From NCBI GenBank assembly GCA_052379845.1, contig JBQTCF010000023.1: DNA of 64,000 nt; one strand, given 5' to 3'. Positions 16,387 to 25,067 of the stretch are shown here, in pieces. The notes beneath the pieces were generated by a model. The model made no database searches and was not told where the DNA came from. It was given only the letters and a program-made list of their open reading frames with translations. Numbering within the stretch: position 1 is the stretch's first letter; every line of letters begins with the position of its first letter. The translations under genes and the position numbers were made by a program. This stretch comes from Roseinatronobacter sp052379845 (lineage in GTDB: Bacteria; Pseudomonadota; Alphaproteobacteria; Rhodobacterales; Rhodobacteraceae).

Positions 16387-17249
16387 GGCTGCACCCGCAA
16401 GGGCGGCATGGTCAGATCGGAAAACGCCTGTTCTTCGGCCTGCTGGGCGGCGGTTGAGACACCCGCCACGCCATCGGCCATGGTTTGTGCGGCCTGCAGC
16501 TCCAGCATCTGCAGCAGAATGATGCCAATCTCAGCCGTGACCAGCGTGTTGTGATCGACGGATTCCTTGATCCCTTGGGTATTGCCGATCTCGCCCACCA
16601 TGATCTCGATACGCCGCACGCTTGTGTTCGAGCGCTCATGCGCGCTTTGCGCAGCCGCACTGGAAACGACCGCCGCAGAGGCTTGCTGGCCCAGCCGGCG
16701 CTCGCCCGTGACGTCGGATTGCGAGAGCTGCTGGACGATGGCGGGCGACAGACCCGTGTTGGTCAGCACACGCTCGACCGAGGCTGCCATATCCCCGCAG
16801 CCGCCCGAAAGCGCGCTCATCAGATCGCCTTGCGAGAGGCTGCTGACCACGCCGGTGAGGCTTTCAAAATTCTGCTGCAACAGGCAATCGAGATCGCCGC
16901 CCCTCAGGAGCGACATCGGGTTCTGGCTGGTCAGAATGCCGTAGATGTCCTGCATCTGGGTAAGCTGGTCGCCGAGCAGATTGACCTGTTCCAAAAGCGC
17001 GTCGAGCTGGTCGGTCTGAATGCCGAGATCATCGAGCATATGCTTGAGTTGCTGGACCTGGTTGGTCAGGCTTTGGGCATCGAATGTCGGCACGCCTTGG
17101 GCGAGAACAGCTGTGGGCGCGAGGGCTGTGAGGGGTGCAAGGGCAAGACCCAGTGCCGCTGCCAAAGCAAAACGGCTGGTTCGCACGCGTGCACTCACTC
17201 CGGATTTCGGACGGGCTGCGATCAGGGATGACATATACGCAGGGCGCAT
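16383..17249 (-). CDS. virB5: VirB5/TrbJ-like pilus protein
   Basis: The start at MRPAYMSSL (17249) gives a 288-residue product whose ATG lies one base after the stop of the transglycosylase gene. An extended signal peptide ends ALAPTAVLAQ, and the mature protein begins GVPTFDAQSLTNQVQQL. It is mostly helical and Gln-rich, with two or three cysteines in the middle, ending AEEQAFSDLTMPPL. This matches VirB5/TrbJ minor pilins, which sit at the pilus tip. The mature N-terminus and C-terminal region resemble those of the transglycosylase encoded just upstream, suggesting shared ancestry. Confidence 0.82.
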   Translation of the reverse strand: MRPAYMSSLIAARPKSGVSARVRTSRFALAAALGLALAPLTALAPTAVLAQGVPTFDAQSLTNQVQQLKHMLDDLGIQTDQLDALLEQVNLLGDQLTQMQDIYGILTSQNPMSLLRGGDLDCLLQQNFESLTGVVSSLSQGDLMSALSGGCGDMAASVERVLTNTGLSPAIVQQLSQSDVTGERRLGQQASAAVVSSAAAQSAHERSNTSVRRIEIMVGEIGNTQGIKESVDHNTLVTAEIGIILLQMLELQAAQTMADGVAGVSTAAQQAEEQAFSDLTMPPLRVQP

Positions 17250-17250
17250 C

Positions 17251-18423
17251 TCAGAACTCCTCAAGGGTCAAATCGGCAAAACGTTTCTCATCGGCCATCT
17301 GGGCGATGACCATCAGCTGCTGCGCACTCAAAGGCTGGGCGCGCGCGGCCTGCATGCGCATCGACAAGACCAGGAGCCGCCCGATCTCGGCGCGGGCATA
17401 GGTGTTGAGCGCCTGGGCCTCGGCCCAATCCTCCCCCTGCCCCACTTGTGTGACGATCGCGGCCAGCCGTTCGGCCGCATGCCGGATATTGGCGTGACCG
17501 AGTTCCGCGTAGCCGATGGCGGCCATGCCGCGCAGACCTAGCTCTGCATTGGCCATATGCGCGGCCGAGATCGTGCCAAGCGCGTCTTCGCCACCGATGA
17601 GGCGCAGGTATTCGTTGTATTTGCGCGGGATCACCTGGACGTAATTCTGCGTCTCGGCAAAGGGCGGCACGCCACCATAGTGCTGCACGCGGCCCAGCCC
17701 TGCGTTATAGGCGGCCAGCGCCAGGATGATATCACCGCCCAGCTGATCGAGGCGGCGCGCGAGATAGCGCCCGCCGCCTTGCACCTGCACCAGCGGGTCC
17801 GTGCGGTAGGACGGGTTGATGCCCAGATCACTGGCCGTGCCGGGCATGATCTGGGTGAGCCCATATGCGCCCACATGGGATTCGGCGGCCGGATTGAAGC
17901 GGCTTTCCTGCCAGATCAGCGCTTGCAAGAGCGCGCGCCATTGCACGGGTGAGAGCCCCGCGCGGGAAACGCCTGGGTGGTGATAGGTGTCGCGCGCACC
18001 TTGAATGATGATTTCCTCGACGTTTTGGCGCGCATCACCAAAAAGCTGCCGCGCGGGCAGGCTGGTCTCAGTGTCGGGATAGACCTGGGCCGCGGCACTC
18101 TCTGTCCCCTGCCCGGCCTCAAGGCTCTGGATCGTAGCATTCATGCTTTGCGCTGCGATTGTGCCGCTCTCGATGATCGCATCAAGCTGCGCCAGTTGCT
18201 GGCGTTTGATCTCCTCGATGCTGGCGCGCTGATCCCCCTTTCCAATCTGCAGCGCCTCATCCTGCAGGCGCTCGGCGAATTGGCGGGCCTGTTCTGCCGC
18301 TTGGGCGGCATCAAAGATCGGCACACCTTGCGCATGCGCGGGTTGACCCGCCCCTGCACCCAAGCCCGCAATGAGGACAAGATGCGCGAGAGCTGCTGCG
18401 CGCGTGGGGGGCAGGTCACGCAT
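17251..18423 (-). CDS. lytic transglycosylase embedded in a VirB5-like protein
   Basis: Taking the ATG at 18423 (MRDLPPTRAAALAHL) gives 390 residues, with a signal peptide ending GQPAHAQ. Mature residues GVPIFDAAQAAEQARQFAERLQ mirror the start of the neighbouring VirB5. A central SLT domain (about 160-300) follows: catalytic Glu in LIWQESRFN, GAYGLTQIMPGTASDLG, and LALAAYNAGLGRVQHYGG. The C-terminal 80 residues again echo VirB5 (NTYARAEIGRLL, then KRFADLTLEEF). The enzyme would open peptidoglycan for the conjugation channel. It overlaps the small lipoprotein gene by 8 bases. Confidence 0.88.
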   Translation of the reverse strand: MRDLPPTRAAALAHLVLIAGLGAGAGQPAHAQGVPIFDAAQAAEQARQFAERLQDEALQIGKGDQRASIEEIKRQQLAQLDAIIESGTIAAQSMNATIQSLEAGQGTESAAAQVYPDTETSLPARQLFGDARQNVEEIIIQGARDTYHHPGVSRAGLSPVQWRALLQALIWQESRFNPAAESHVGAYGLTQIMPGTASDLGINPSYRTDPLVQVQGGGRYLARRLDQLGGDIILALAAYNAGLGRVQHYGGVPPFAETQNYVQVIPRKYNEYLRLIGGEDALGTISAAHMANAELGLRGMAAIGYAELGHANIRHAAERLAAIVTQVGQGEDWAEAQALNTYARAEIGRLLVLSMRMQAARAQPLSAQQLMVIAQMADEKRFADLTLEEF

Positions 18424-18583
18424 CGCGCGCAGCCTCACGCGCCCAGAGCTCCGGGAGCGGCGTGAACGTGCACCGCGTCGTGCCATCCGCGCGGAAGCAT
18501 TCCGAGCGCACGGGGGCGGCAGGTGTGGTGGCACAGCCTGCCACGACAGAGGTCAGGATCAGCAATAATACGGCAGGTCTCAT
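18416..18583 (-). CDS. virB7: small VirB7-like lipoprotein
   Basis: The 55-residue peptide MRPAVLLLILTSVVAGCATT has a perfect lipobox (SVVAGC), so it is lipidated on Cys17. Two more cysteines follow (SECFRADGTTRC), fitting VirB7, which disulfide-links to VirB9 in some systems. The ATG at 18583 overlaps the virB4 stop (ATGA). Its place after virB4 and before the virB5-type genes is usual for compact loci. It is assigned to VirB7 by size, lipobox and position, not by sequence identity. Confidence 0.72.
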   Translation of the reverse strand: MRPAVLLLILTSVVAGCATTPAAPVRSECFRADGTTRCTFTPLPELWAREAARDA

Positions 18584-20952
18584 GTCGCCCGTCTCCAAAA
18601 TTCAGGGGTTTCGCGGTAATCCTTGCCGACCACGGCCTCGCCGGATTTGAGGCCGCCGAGCACGGCGAGATAGTCGCCCAGCGGGGCGAGGCCTGCGTCG
18701 ATGATATGCGCACCCTGATCATCGCGTATGAGCGCGAGATGCGAGGCGGGGAGCGCGTTCATCATCACATCGAGCTCTTTGTCACTGAGCGCGAGAGGGC
18801 CGTAATCGCCGGGCTTGGCGCGCGAATTGGGCAGCAGAATTTGCGTCGGCAGGGCCTGAATGATCGTGCTGCCCACCCGCGACTTGTCGAGTTGCGAGGC
18901 AAACTGCGTCATCATCACGACGACCGTGTTCTGTTTGCGCGCGGTGACCAGCCAGTCTTCGAGCTTGTTTGCAAAGTAGCTGTTGTCAAACGCCTTCCAG
19001 GCCTCATCGATCAGCACGATGGTGGGGCGGCGATCCTCGATCTTGCGCTCGATGCGCCTAAAAATGTAGCTCAGCACCGCCATGCGGGCGGTCTCGTTAT
19101 CCGCGTCCAGAAGCCCTGTCAGATCAAACCCCACCACATCGCCGTCCAAAGAGAATGTATCCTCAAGGGTTGTGCCAAAGACCCAGCCAAAGCGCCCCTG
19201 CGGGGTCCATTCCCGCACCCTCTCGGCCAGATCGCCACCATCATCGACCGAGCGGAACTGACCTGCGAATTCCGTCCAGTTGCGAAGGGAGGGATCGCTG
19301 GCCTCAGAATTGCGGCGCACGATGGCCTGGACCGCATGGGTCTGCTGGGGGGTGAGCTGCGCGCCGCGCGATTCCAGCAAGCTGATCAGCGCATCGGTCA
19401 GCCATTCGCGCCCTGCCGCATCAGTTTCCACCCAGAGCGGGTTCAGACCCGTGGCCTCGCCTGCCTTGATCGATTGATAACTGCCCCCGAGCGCGCGCAG
19501 GCCCATCTCGAGCCCGTAGCGATAATCGAACGCAAAGATGCGCGCGCCTGTGCGCCGGGCCTGCGCCATAAGAAACGTGGCCAGCACCGATTTGCCTGAG
19601 CCCGAACGGCCGAGAATGATCGTATGCCCGCTGGTAGGTTCAGAGGCGGGGCTGCCCTTCTCATGAAACGAGAAGCGATAAGCCGAGCGCTCGGGTGTGG
19701 GGAACATCGTGATCGGCGTGTCCCAAGGCGTGCGTGCGCGCGATTTACCCAACTGCGTGCGGTGGAGGGCCGCCATATCGGCGAAATTGAGATTGGTGAT
19801 CGTGGCGCGGCGCGCGCGGTAGCTGGCATTGCCGGGGCTTTGGGCAAAATAGCTTGCGCGGGCCGAATATGTCTCCATCATCAACTTCACACCGACGGAG
19901 GCTGCGATATTGCGGATTTCGGCCGCGATACTGTCGAGTTTTTGCTCACTCTCGGCGAAGGTCGCGACACTCATATGGTGATCGCCAAAAATCAGGCGTT
20001 CAGAGGCCAGATCATCAGCGGCTTGCACCAGATCGTTTTGCAGTGAGATCGCAGCATCATCGCCTGCGCGCATCATCCGGATCTGGCGTTTGATCCGGTC
20101 GCCCATCACGCTTGAGTTCACCGGCGTGAAGCTATGGGTCACGACCATGTCGATGGGGAGCGCCAGATCGTCGAACATCGAGCACCAGGTCTGGCTGGGG
20201 TAGTTCTTGACGGTGAAAATCTGCCCGATGCGGTCCGCGCCCGAGCCGCCAGAGATCAAAAACTTGTCACTTTGAAACGTGACGCGCTTATTTGCCACGT
20301 CATCAGCGATGGTGGAGGGAAAGCCGCGCGGATAGGTCGGTACATCAAAGCCCGTGTTCAGCGATTCCAGAAATCCCAGCAACTCGCCCGAAGAGGCGGT
20401 CAAAAGCCGCGCTTCCATCTCGGTCAGGCTTTGGGTCAGAAACTCCACCACTTCTTTGAGCCGCGCGATCTGGCGGAGGCTCTGATCGCTCCCCTGCCCC
20501 GCACGCGCTTTGCGCAAGAGCGGCAGGCGCTCGAGCATTGTGGGGCGCTTGACCACGGTGATGGTGAGCGTGCGGTCGCGCAAGCCAGCCTCGCGCAGAT
20601 GCGCTTGCCAGCGCGCATCCAGCGCCTCGGCAAAACCGCCCGCCTCCATCGGCTTCAGCTCCACCGGCACGCGGGCCGAGACCTTGTGGACGTAAAAGGA
20701 AAACCCCGCCCCGCTTTGCGCGATCACGGCCGCAATGATCGCGCGGGTCTTGTCGAGGCGGCCATCCGGGGCGGTGAAGCTGTTGGCCCCGCTGACCCGG
20801 ATGCATTGCATATATTCCCCGCCACGCGTGAGGATCGTGTGATCATCGACAAGTTTGACGTATGGCAGATGATGCGCGAGGCGAGCCTCGTCTCCCGCCC
20901 AAGCTGGCAGGATGTGCGCGGCGGCCGCGCCTGCGCCGAGATCACGGGGCAT
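18580..20952 (-). CDS. virB4: T4SS ATPase VirB4
   Basis: The 790-residue protein starts at MPRDLGAGAAAAHILPAWAG (20952); the frame runs further upstream through virB3 but is not coding there. An N-terminal CagE/TrbE/VirB4 domain (HLPYVKLVDDHTILTRGGEYMQCIR) is followed by a RecA-like ATPase. That contains Walker A ILGRSGSGKSVLATFL (about 435), Walker B PTIVLIDEAWKAFDN (about 660) and the MMTQFASQLDKS sensor region. VirB4 energises pilus biogenesis. It overlaps virB3 by 11 bases. Confidence 0.95.
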   Translation of the reverse strand: MPRDLGAGAAAAHILPAWAGDEARLAHHLPYVKLVDDHTILTRGGEYMQCIRVSGANSFTAPDGRLDKTRAIIAAVIAQSGAGFSFYVHKVSARVPVELKPMEAGGFAEALDARWQAHLREAGLRDRTLTITVVKRPTMLERLPLLRKARAGQGSDQSLRQIARLKEVVEFLTQSLTEMEARLLTASSGELLGFLESLNTGFDVPTYPRGFPSTIADDVANKRVTFQSDKFLISGGSGADRIGQIFTVKNYPSQTWCSMFDDLALPIDMVVTHSFTPVNSSVMGDRIKRQIRMMRAGDDAAISLQNDLVQAADDLASERLIFGDHHMSVATFAESEQKLDSIAAEIRNIAASVGVKLMMETYSARASYFAQSPGNASYRARRATITNLNFADMAALHRTQLGKSRARTPWDTPITMFPTPERSAYRFSFHEKGSPASEPTSGHTIILGRSGSGKSVLATFLMAQARRTGARIFAFDYRYGLEMGLRALGGSYQSIKAGEATGLNPLWVETDAAGREWLTDALISLLESRGAQLTPQQTHAVQAIVRRNSEASDPSLRNWTEFAGQFRSVDDGGDLAERVREWTPQGRFGWVFGTTLEDTFSLDGDVVGFDLTGLLDADNETARMAVLSYIFRRIERKIEDRRPTIVLIDEAWKAFDNSYFANKLEDWLVTARKQNTVVVMMTQFASQLDKSRVGSTIIQALPTQILLPNSRAKPGDYGPLALSDKELDVMMNALPASHLALIRDDQGAHIIDAGLAPLGDYLAVLGGLKSGEAVVGKDYRETPEFWRRAT

Positions 20953-21223
20953 AGGAATCTCCGTTCCAGATTTTGCGGTTCTTTGTGGGCCGCGTGTGTT
21001 CCGAGACCACGCGAATGACCTCGACAAAGGCCGGGTCCCATTGTGCGGCGAGCCAGAGCGCCGGATAGGCGGCAGCTGACAGGGCAAAAGCCCAGAGCGA
21101 CTGCGACCAGATGAGTGCCAGCACTGACCCAAATATCCAGAGCACCGCATAGAGGATGGGCAGACCCAGCATTTGCGCAGGCCGCACGAGACCCAGAAAC
21201 AAGGTGGAGCGTTCACACATCAT
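20942..21223 (-). CDS. virB3: T4SS protein VirB3
   Basis: The 93-residue protein has a short polar N-terminus (STLFLGLVRPAQMLGLP, typical of VirB3), two closely spaced membrane helices (about 19-40 and 42-62) and a polar tail ending in IWNGDSYAP. VirB3 is an inner-membrane partner of VirB4, with which it overlaps. It lies 9 bases after virB2. Confidence 0.9.
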   Translation of the reverse strand: MMCERSTLFLGLVRPAQMLGLPILYAVLWIFGSVLALIWSQSLWAFALSAAAYPALWLAAQWDPAFVEVIRVVSEHTRPTKNRKIWNGDSYAP

Positions 21224-21232
21224 CCGCGCCCG

Positions 21233-21541
21233 TCACGTCTGCCAGATGGCGCTGACGATGGTCGCGGCACTGGCCACGATGGCGATGGCGATCACCACGA
21301 ACATCGCCTGGCGGAAATCGATGATCCCGAAAAACCACGACAGCCCAATGCCCACCACGGCCAATGTGGCGATCGCGATGCCCAGAGGGCCTGTGATCGT
21401 ATCGATGATGCCCTGCAAGAGGCTTGTGACGGGGTTGAGGTCGATCGATTGCGCAAGCGCGGGGCTGGCTGCCAGCAACAGGGCGATAATGCCGACGCTT
21501 GCGGCAATGGCCCAGGGCCGGGTGGTCGGTGTCTTGGTCAT
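21233..21541 (-). CDS. virB2: major pilin VirB2
   Basis: The 102-residue prepilin has a long signal sequence ending ASPALAQ (about residue 31) and a mature pilin with two hydrophobic helices (about 45-65, GPLGIAIATLAVVGIGLSWF, and 72-98) separated by a short loop (GIIDFRQ). This is the TrbC/VirB2 pattern. Its ATG overlaps the stop of the virB1-type gene (ATGA). Confidence 0.92.
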   Translation of the reverse strand: MTKTPTTRPWAIAASVGIIALLLAASPALAQSIDLNPVTSLLQGIIDTITGPLGIAIATLAVVGIGLSWFFGIIDFRQAMFVVIAIAIVASAATIVSAIWQT

Positions 21542-22287
21542 AGTGTCTCTCCTTGGAGGCGGTCAAAAACAGCCATGACCTTGCGGACATGACCAATGGT
21601 CTCGGGGTAAGGGGGGATGCCGTCATGGCGGATCACGGCGCCAGCGCCGGCATTGTAGGCCGCGAGTGCCAGCTCAGGGCTGCCGAATTGCGCCAGTCGC
21701 ATCAGCAGATAGCGCGCAGAGCCGTCGAGATTCTGCGCCATGTCATGGGGATCGACGCCGAGGCTGCGCGCCGTATCGGGCATCAGCTGCCCCAGCCCGA
21801 TCGCGCCTGCATTTGAGAGCGCATTCGGGTTATAGGCGCTCTCGATCTCGATATTGGATTGAAACAGTGCCGCCCAGTCAGACGCACTGAGGCCTGTTGC
21901 GCGCAAGGCCTCGTGGCCTGCATACCGTGCTGCTGTCTCAGAAATCAGGGCGAGGATTTCGGGGCGGGCGCGCGGCGCGGCCCGTGCAGCTGTCCGATCA
22001 GAGTGCGGCCTCTCGGGCGTGTTCGGCACAAGTGCTGACTCGCGCAGGGGCGCGATCAGCTCGCCGCCGGAATAATGCTTGGCAAAGCTACGCGTGGTCT
22101 GGGTCGGGCCCAAGCTGCCATCGGCGCCAAAGCGCAGGATCAGCCCGTCGCCCGCCAGTGCCGGGGTGGCGAGGCTCAAGGTCAGAGACAACGCTGCCGA
22201 CATGATCGCGCGCAAGACCACAGACGAAATCACGGGCCGGATCACAGTCGGGACCACTGCCCCGGGACAAGCATTTACGCGCACCAA
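21538..22287 (-). CDS. virB1: lytic transglycosylase VirB1-like
   Basis: The 249-residue exported SLT enzyme is the first gene of the T4SS operon. The catalytic Glu is in NIEIESAYNPNALSNAGAIG, followed by GLGQLMPDTARSLGV and LALAAYNAGAGAVIRHDG. The signal peptide is ALSLTLSLATPALA. The start is uncertain: TTG at 22287 has a GGAG 9 bases upstream, while the ATG at 22203 lacks a ribosome site but gives a more usual signal peptide. It clears peptidoglycan for pilus assembly and duplicates the activity of the SLT gene at 17251-18423. Confidence 0.88.
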   Translation of the reverse strand: MVRVNACPGAVVPTVIRPVISSVVLRAIMSAALSLTLSLATPALAGDGLILRFGADGSLGPTQTTRSFAKHYSGGELIAPLRESALVPNTPERPHSDRTAARAAPRARPEILALISETAARYAGHEALRATGLSASDWAALFQSNIEIESAYNPNALSNAGAIGLGQLMPDTARSLGVDPHDMAQNLDGSARYLLMRLAQFGSPELALAAYNAGAGAVIRHDGIPPYPETIGHVRKVMAVFDRLQGETL

Positions 22288-22793
22288 AATTCACACTCCA
22301 CAACCTGCAGATCGCAGGGGCAAAGCCGCGCGTGATCCTGATGCTGATCCAGACCCCTGCGCCGCGATCGGCACAGCCGCTCTCCTGCCGCGCAACAGGG
22401 ATTGCGCGGCCTTGGATCGAGGGGTGTTTCGCGTGCCACGCACCCGAAATCACCCGCCCTCTGTCGACAGATTGTCTGAACAGCCCCTCAAGGATCGCGG
22501 GGGCTCATGGATTAAAAAAACACCCTGGGGTTGAGTTCCTCGAGGCGCAATTCGGGCAGCATGCAGACAGGCGAAGCCCGCGCTGTAACGGCAGCACTGC
22601 AGTCTGATTATCGATGTATTCTAATACCTTATACCCTCTTTTGCACTTGCAGAAAAATCGCTCCTCCGACATAGGCAGGCGGGCATTTGATGCACGCTAT
22701 AGTCGATGAGGTGATTTCTTCAATCTTCTATTAGTTGTGTTGGCGCGCTGTTTAGACACCCAGTTCTTGAGGGGCAACCCAGAAAATACAACC
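22288..22793. other. intergenic region between divergent T4SS and plasmid genes
   Basis: I see no convincing gene here. It must carry the promoter of the leftward virB operon. An AT-rich stretch at about 22615-22640, with TATAAG on the minus strand (22628-22633), is the best -10 candidate, without a strong -35. Confidence 0.4.
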
Positions 22794-23321
22794 ATGAGAC
22801 GATTTGTGTTTACCTTGTATTCTAGCCTGTTTCGCAGGGCTTCCGCACCAATGCAGCTGCAGCATTTCGCAGGCTTTGTGGGACGGTGGCGCGGCGCGGC
22901 TATGGCGCTTCTCAGGCGCGCTCCGCGCCGGTTTTGCGCCCGCGACTCACCCCCGAATCAGATCGCCCGTGGCGGTTTCGGGCGCGGGCGATTCGCGCCT
23001 CGCGTGTGGAGCTGGCCGAGGCGGTCGGCCATCCGGGCGAGTTTTGGACTGGTGATGCTGTGCGCGGCCGCCACTCCGCCCCAGGCCCAGAGTGATGCGG
23101 GATTCTGTCTCCCGCTGACCCCGCCGCTCTTGCCGAGCGACACTCGACTGATGCGGGAGTTCGCGGACCTCCTGCGCGACGAGTTCGAACAGTACCTCTC
23201 GGAAGTCACCCTGTATTTCCGCTGCCTTGATGAGGAACGCGCTCGCGCCTGGCGCGAGGCGGCCGAGGTCACAGCGCAATATGGCGCGTTTCTCGAGACC
23301 CTGCGCGCCGCACCGCCATGA
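22794..23321 (+). CDS. exported hypothetical protein of plasmid backbone
   Basis: The C-terminal half is clearly protein-like. A hydrophobic signal-like segment (SFGLVMLCAAATPPQAQ) is followed by GFCLPLTPPLLPSDTRLMREFADLLRDEFEQYL and a helical end with a conserved-looking CLDEERARAWREAAEV. The Arg-rich first 80-90 residues are doubtful. The real start may be the GTG at 23004, which gives a 105-residue secreted protein. The stop overlaps the frame of the next open region. No family is recognised; it is probably a periplasmic protein linked to conjugation. Confidence 0.5.
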   Translation: MRRFVFTLYSSLFRRASAPMQLQHFAGFVGRWRGAAMALLRRAPRRFCARDSPPNQIARGGFGRGRFAPRVWSWPRRSAIRASFGLVMLCAAATPPQAQSDAGFCLPLTPPLLPSDTRLMREFADLLRDEFEQYLSEVTLYFRCLDEERARAWREAAEVTAQYGAFLETLRAAPP

Positions 23322-23407
23322 GGACAGCCCGCAGATTCTTCGCGAAGTCAGGCCTCATGCGCCCGGCACCTTCGTCACACTCCCACTCAAGAACAGGAAA
23401 ACTGATC

Positions 23408-24067
23408 ATGTTCACACCGCGCGCGGCGGCCCTGCTGCTTGCACTCACGGCCACCGCACTTCCTGCGCCCAAGGCGCATTCCTATCCGATCGATTGCGCC
23501 ATCCTTCTTTGCCTGGCGGGCGGGTTCCCTGCGAGTGCGGAATGCATGGCCGCGAAAGCCACGATGATCCGGCGCATCACGCCCTGGCCGGTCACACCGC
23601 CCTTGCAGCTCTGGAACTGCCCGCTTGGTTTGCCCGCTGGCTTTGTGCCCGCCCCTGGCAGTCCGGAAATCCGCCTTGGCCCGGACGGGCTGACCGATGA
23701 GGTGCGCGGCTACCGCGATGCGATCGAGATCTATCATATCCGCACATCACCGCCGATGAGCAGTGACGATCCGCCGAACTCCTGGCGCGATCACACGCAG
23801 CGCGGCGTCTATCTGGAAGATGGCAGCCACCGCTGGGTCAGTGCCAGTTTGCGTCATGGGCCGGAATGGTTGGCCGGGTCCGATCGCATCCGGCGCGTAC
23901 CGATCCAGGTCTGCGCACGCGAGACCGATAATGGCTGCTGGGAGTGGCGCGTCTCGCATTATGAGAATTGGCCCGGTGGCGGGTTCTGGGGCGGATACGG
24001 GCGCGTGGTCGCCATCCGCTATGAGGACCATGAAGGTCGCAAGCATACCGAGTTCGTGAATTACTAA
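23408..24067 (+). CDS. exported hypothetical protein
   Basis: The ATG at 23408, with AGGAAAA just upstream, gives 219 residues. The signal peptide is MFTPRAAALLLALTATALPAPKAHS. A Cys-containing mature N-terminus follows (YPIDCAILLCLAGGFPASAECMAAKATMIRR), and a Trp-rich C-terminal region ends WPGGGFWGGYGRVVAIRYEDHEG. I do not know the family. Similar exported proteins accompany T4SS and replication genes on Rhodobacterales plasmids (from general memory). It is in the same orientation as the preceding exported gene. Confidence 0.7.
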   Translation: MFTPRAAALLLALTATALPAPKAHSYPIDCAILLCLAGGFPASAECMAAKATMIRRITPWPVTPPLQLWNCPLGLPAGFVPAPGSPEIRLGPDGLTDEVRGYRDAIEIYHIRTSPPMSSDDPPNSWRDHTQRGVYLEDGSHRWVSASLRHGPEWLAGSDRIRRVPIQVCARETDNGCWEWRVSHYENWPGGGFWGGYGRVVAIRYEDHEGRKHTEFVNY

Positions 24068-24148
24068 TCCCTGCAGGCCTGCGCACGTCACCTACGCGGG
24101 TCCGACACGCCCCACCAAAAAAGGCACCATCTCACCACAAAAGTAAAA

Positions 24149-24171
24149 CCCCCGCAGGAAACCTACGGGGG
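24149..24171 (-). terminator. Rho-independent terminator facing the minus strand
   Basis: A 10-base-pair stem (24149-24158 with 24162-24171, loop of 3) is followed on the minus strand by TTTTACTTTT. The one non-Watson-Crick pair is G-U in minus-strand RNA but C-A in plus-strand RNA, so the structure favours a leftward transcript. No leftward gene ends here. Confidence 0.65.
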
Positions 24172-24330
24172 AGATACAGGCTCTACCAACTCCAAGGTGC
24201 CAGCCTTGGAAACCTCAACGAAAACCAGCGGTTGAGTAGCCTGACATCTCCCCAATCGCAAGTGGAAAAACGCATCTTGTGCGAATGATCCCGCGCGGCC
24301 GGTTTCTTGCTCTCATCAGAAGCAAGACCC
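24172..24330 (-). ncRNA. candidate antisense RNA / structured leader of the Rep-like gene
   Basis: Between the minus-strand terminator and the ATG of the winged-helix gene there are four hairpins: 24191-24210 (TCCAAGG/CCTTGGA), 24214-24236 (CTCAAC/GTTGAG), about 24256-24284 (TCGCA/TGCGA plus inner pairs), and 24305-24327 (TCTTGCT/AGCAAGA). The last ends 4 bases before the start codon and would hide the ribosome-binding region. A leftward RNA ending at the terminator would be complementary to this leader, the layout of countertranscribed-RNA copy control. Confidence 0.4.
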
Positions 24331-25011
24331 ATGACCAACACCCCAAAGCCGCTCAAACCTTCATCCGCAAGTTTCCGCACCTATCTCGAGGAGGTCGTGC
24401 GCCCGCTGCTCAAAGCCCATGTCAGCCGCGCGCAAGTCTCGGTCCTGATCGATCTTCTGGGGTTTCTCGAGCAGCAGCGCTATGATTTCTCGGCCGGGCG
24501 GGCGTTTCAGACGCGGCCCTTGGCGAATGCCGCACTGGCCGAGCGCTTCAGCGTCACTGTGCGCTCGATCCGGCGCTGGTTGGCTGATCTCGAAAGCCTC
24601 GGCCTCATCGCCCGCGAATACCGCAAGAACCCGCATCATCGATACAAGAACCTGCTCAACCGTGTACGGCTCAAAGGCTTCTGCGACTGGTTCAAGCGCA
24701 AGCTGCAAGCCACCCCGGACAGCCCCTGTCCGCCCAAGAAGAAAGATTTCCAAGATAAATCAATTACCCCTGACAATCATCAGGATCAGAAGAGCGCCCC
24801 GCCATTTCCGGCCTCTGGCGGCATCACCTATGACACCTTCTGGGCCGATCTGGCCCGCAACCACCTCCCCAGCGGGCGATCGCGGCCCTGCATGAACAGG
24901 ATTGCCGAGAAATTCAGGGGCAATCTCGCCCGCTATGCCGTCAGTTTCGACCATCCATCAGTCAAAAGCCGGTGGGTGAATTTCTGCAAGGCCGCGCGGC
25001 CGGTAGCGTGA
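24331..25011 (+). CDS. winged-helix replication-initiator-like protein
   Basis: The 226-residue protein is read from MTNTPKPLKPSSASF (24331). The centre (about residues 60-115) is a helix-turn-helix/winged-helix unit: ANAALAERFSVTVRSIRRWLADLESLGLIAREYRKN. A basic region and a linker follow, with a second small domain at the C-terminus (ITYDTFWADLARNHLP to SRWVNFCKAARP). The pattern fits plasmid replication initiators with an N-terminal winged helix, but I cannot name the family; a transcription regulator is the alternative. The structured leader and opposing terminator upstream support a replication role. Confidence 0.6.
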   Translation: MTNTPKPLKPSSASFRTYLEEVVRPLLKAHVSRAQVSVLIDLLGFLEQQRYDFSAGRAFQTRPLANAALAERFSVTVRSIRRWLADLESLGLIAREYRKNPHHRYKNLLNRVRLKGFCDWFKRKLQATPDSPCPPKKKDFQDKSITPDNHQDQKSAPPFPASGGITYDTFWADLARNHLPSGRSRPCMNRIAEKFRGNLARYAVSFDHPSVKSRWVNFCKAARPVA

Positions 25012-25067
25012 GAGGTATGGGCAAGTAACGCGGGGCGCCTCAGTTCGCGGTCGTGAATAGCGCGCAC

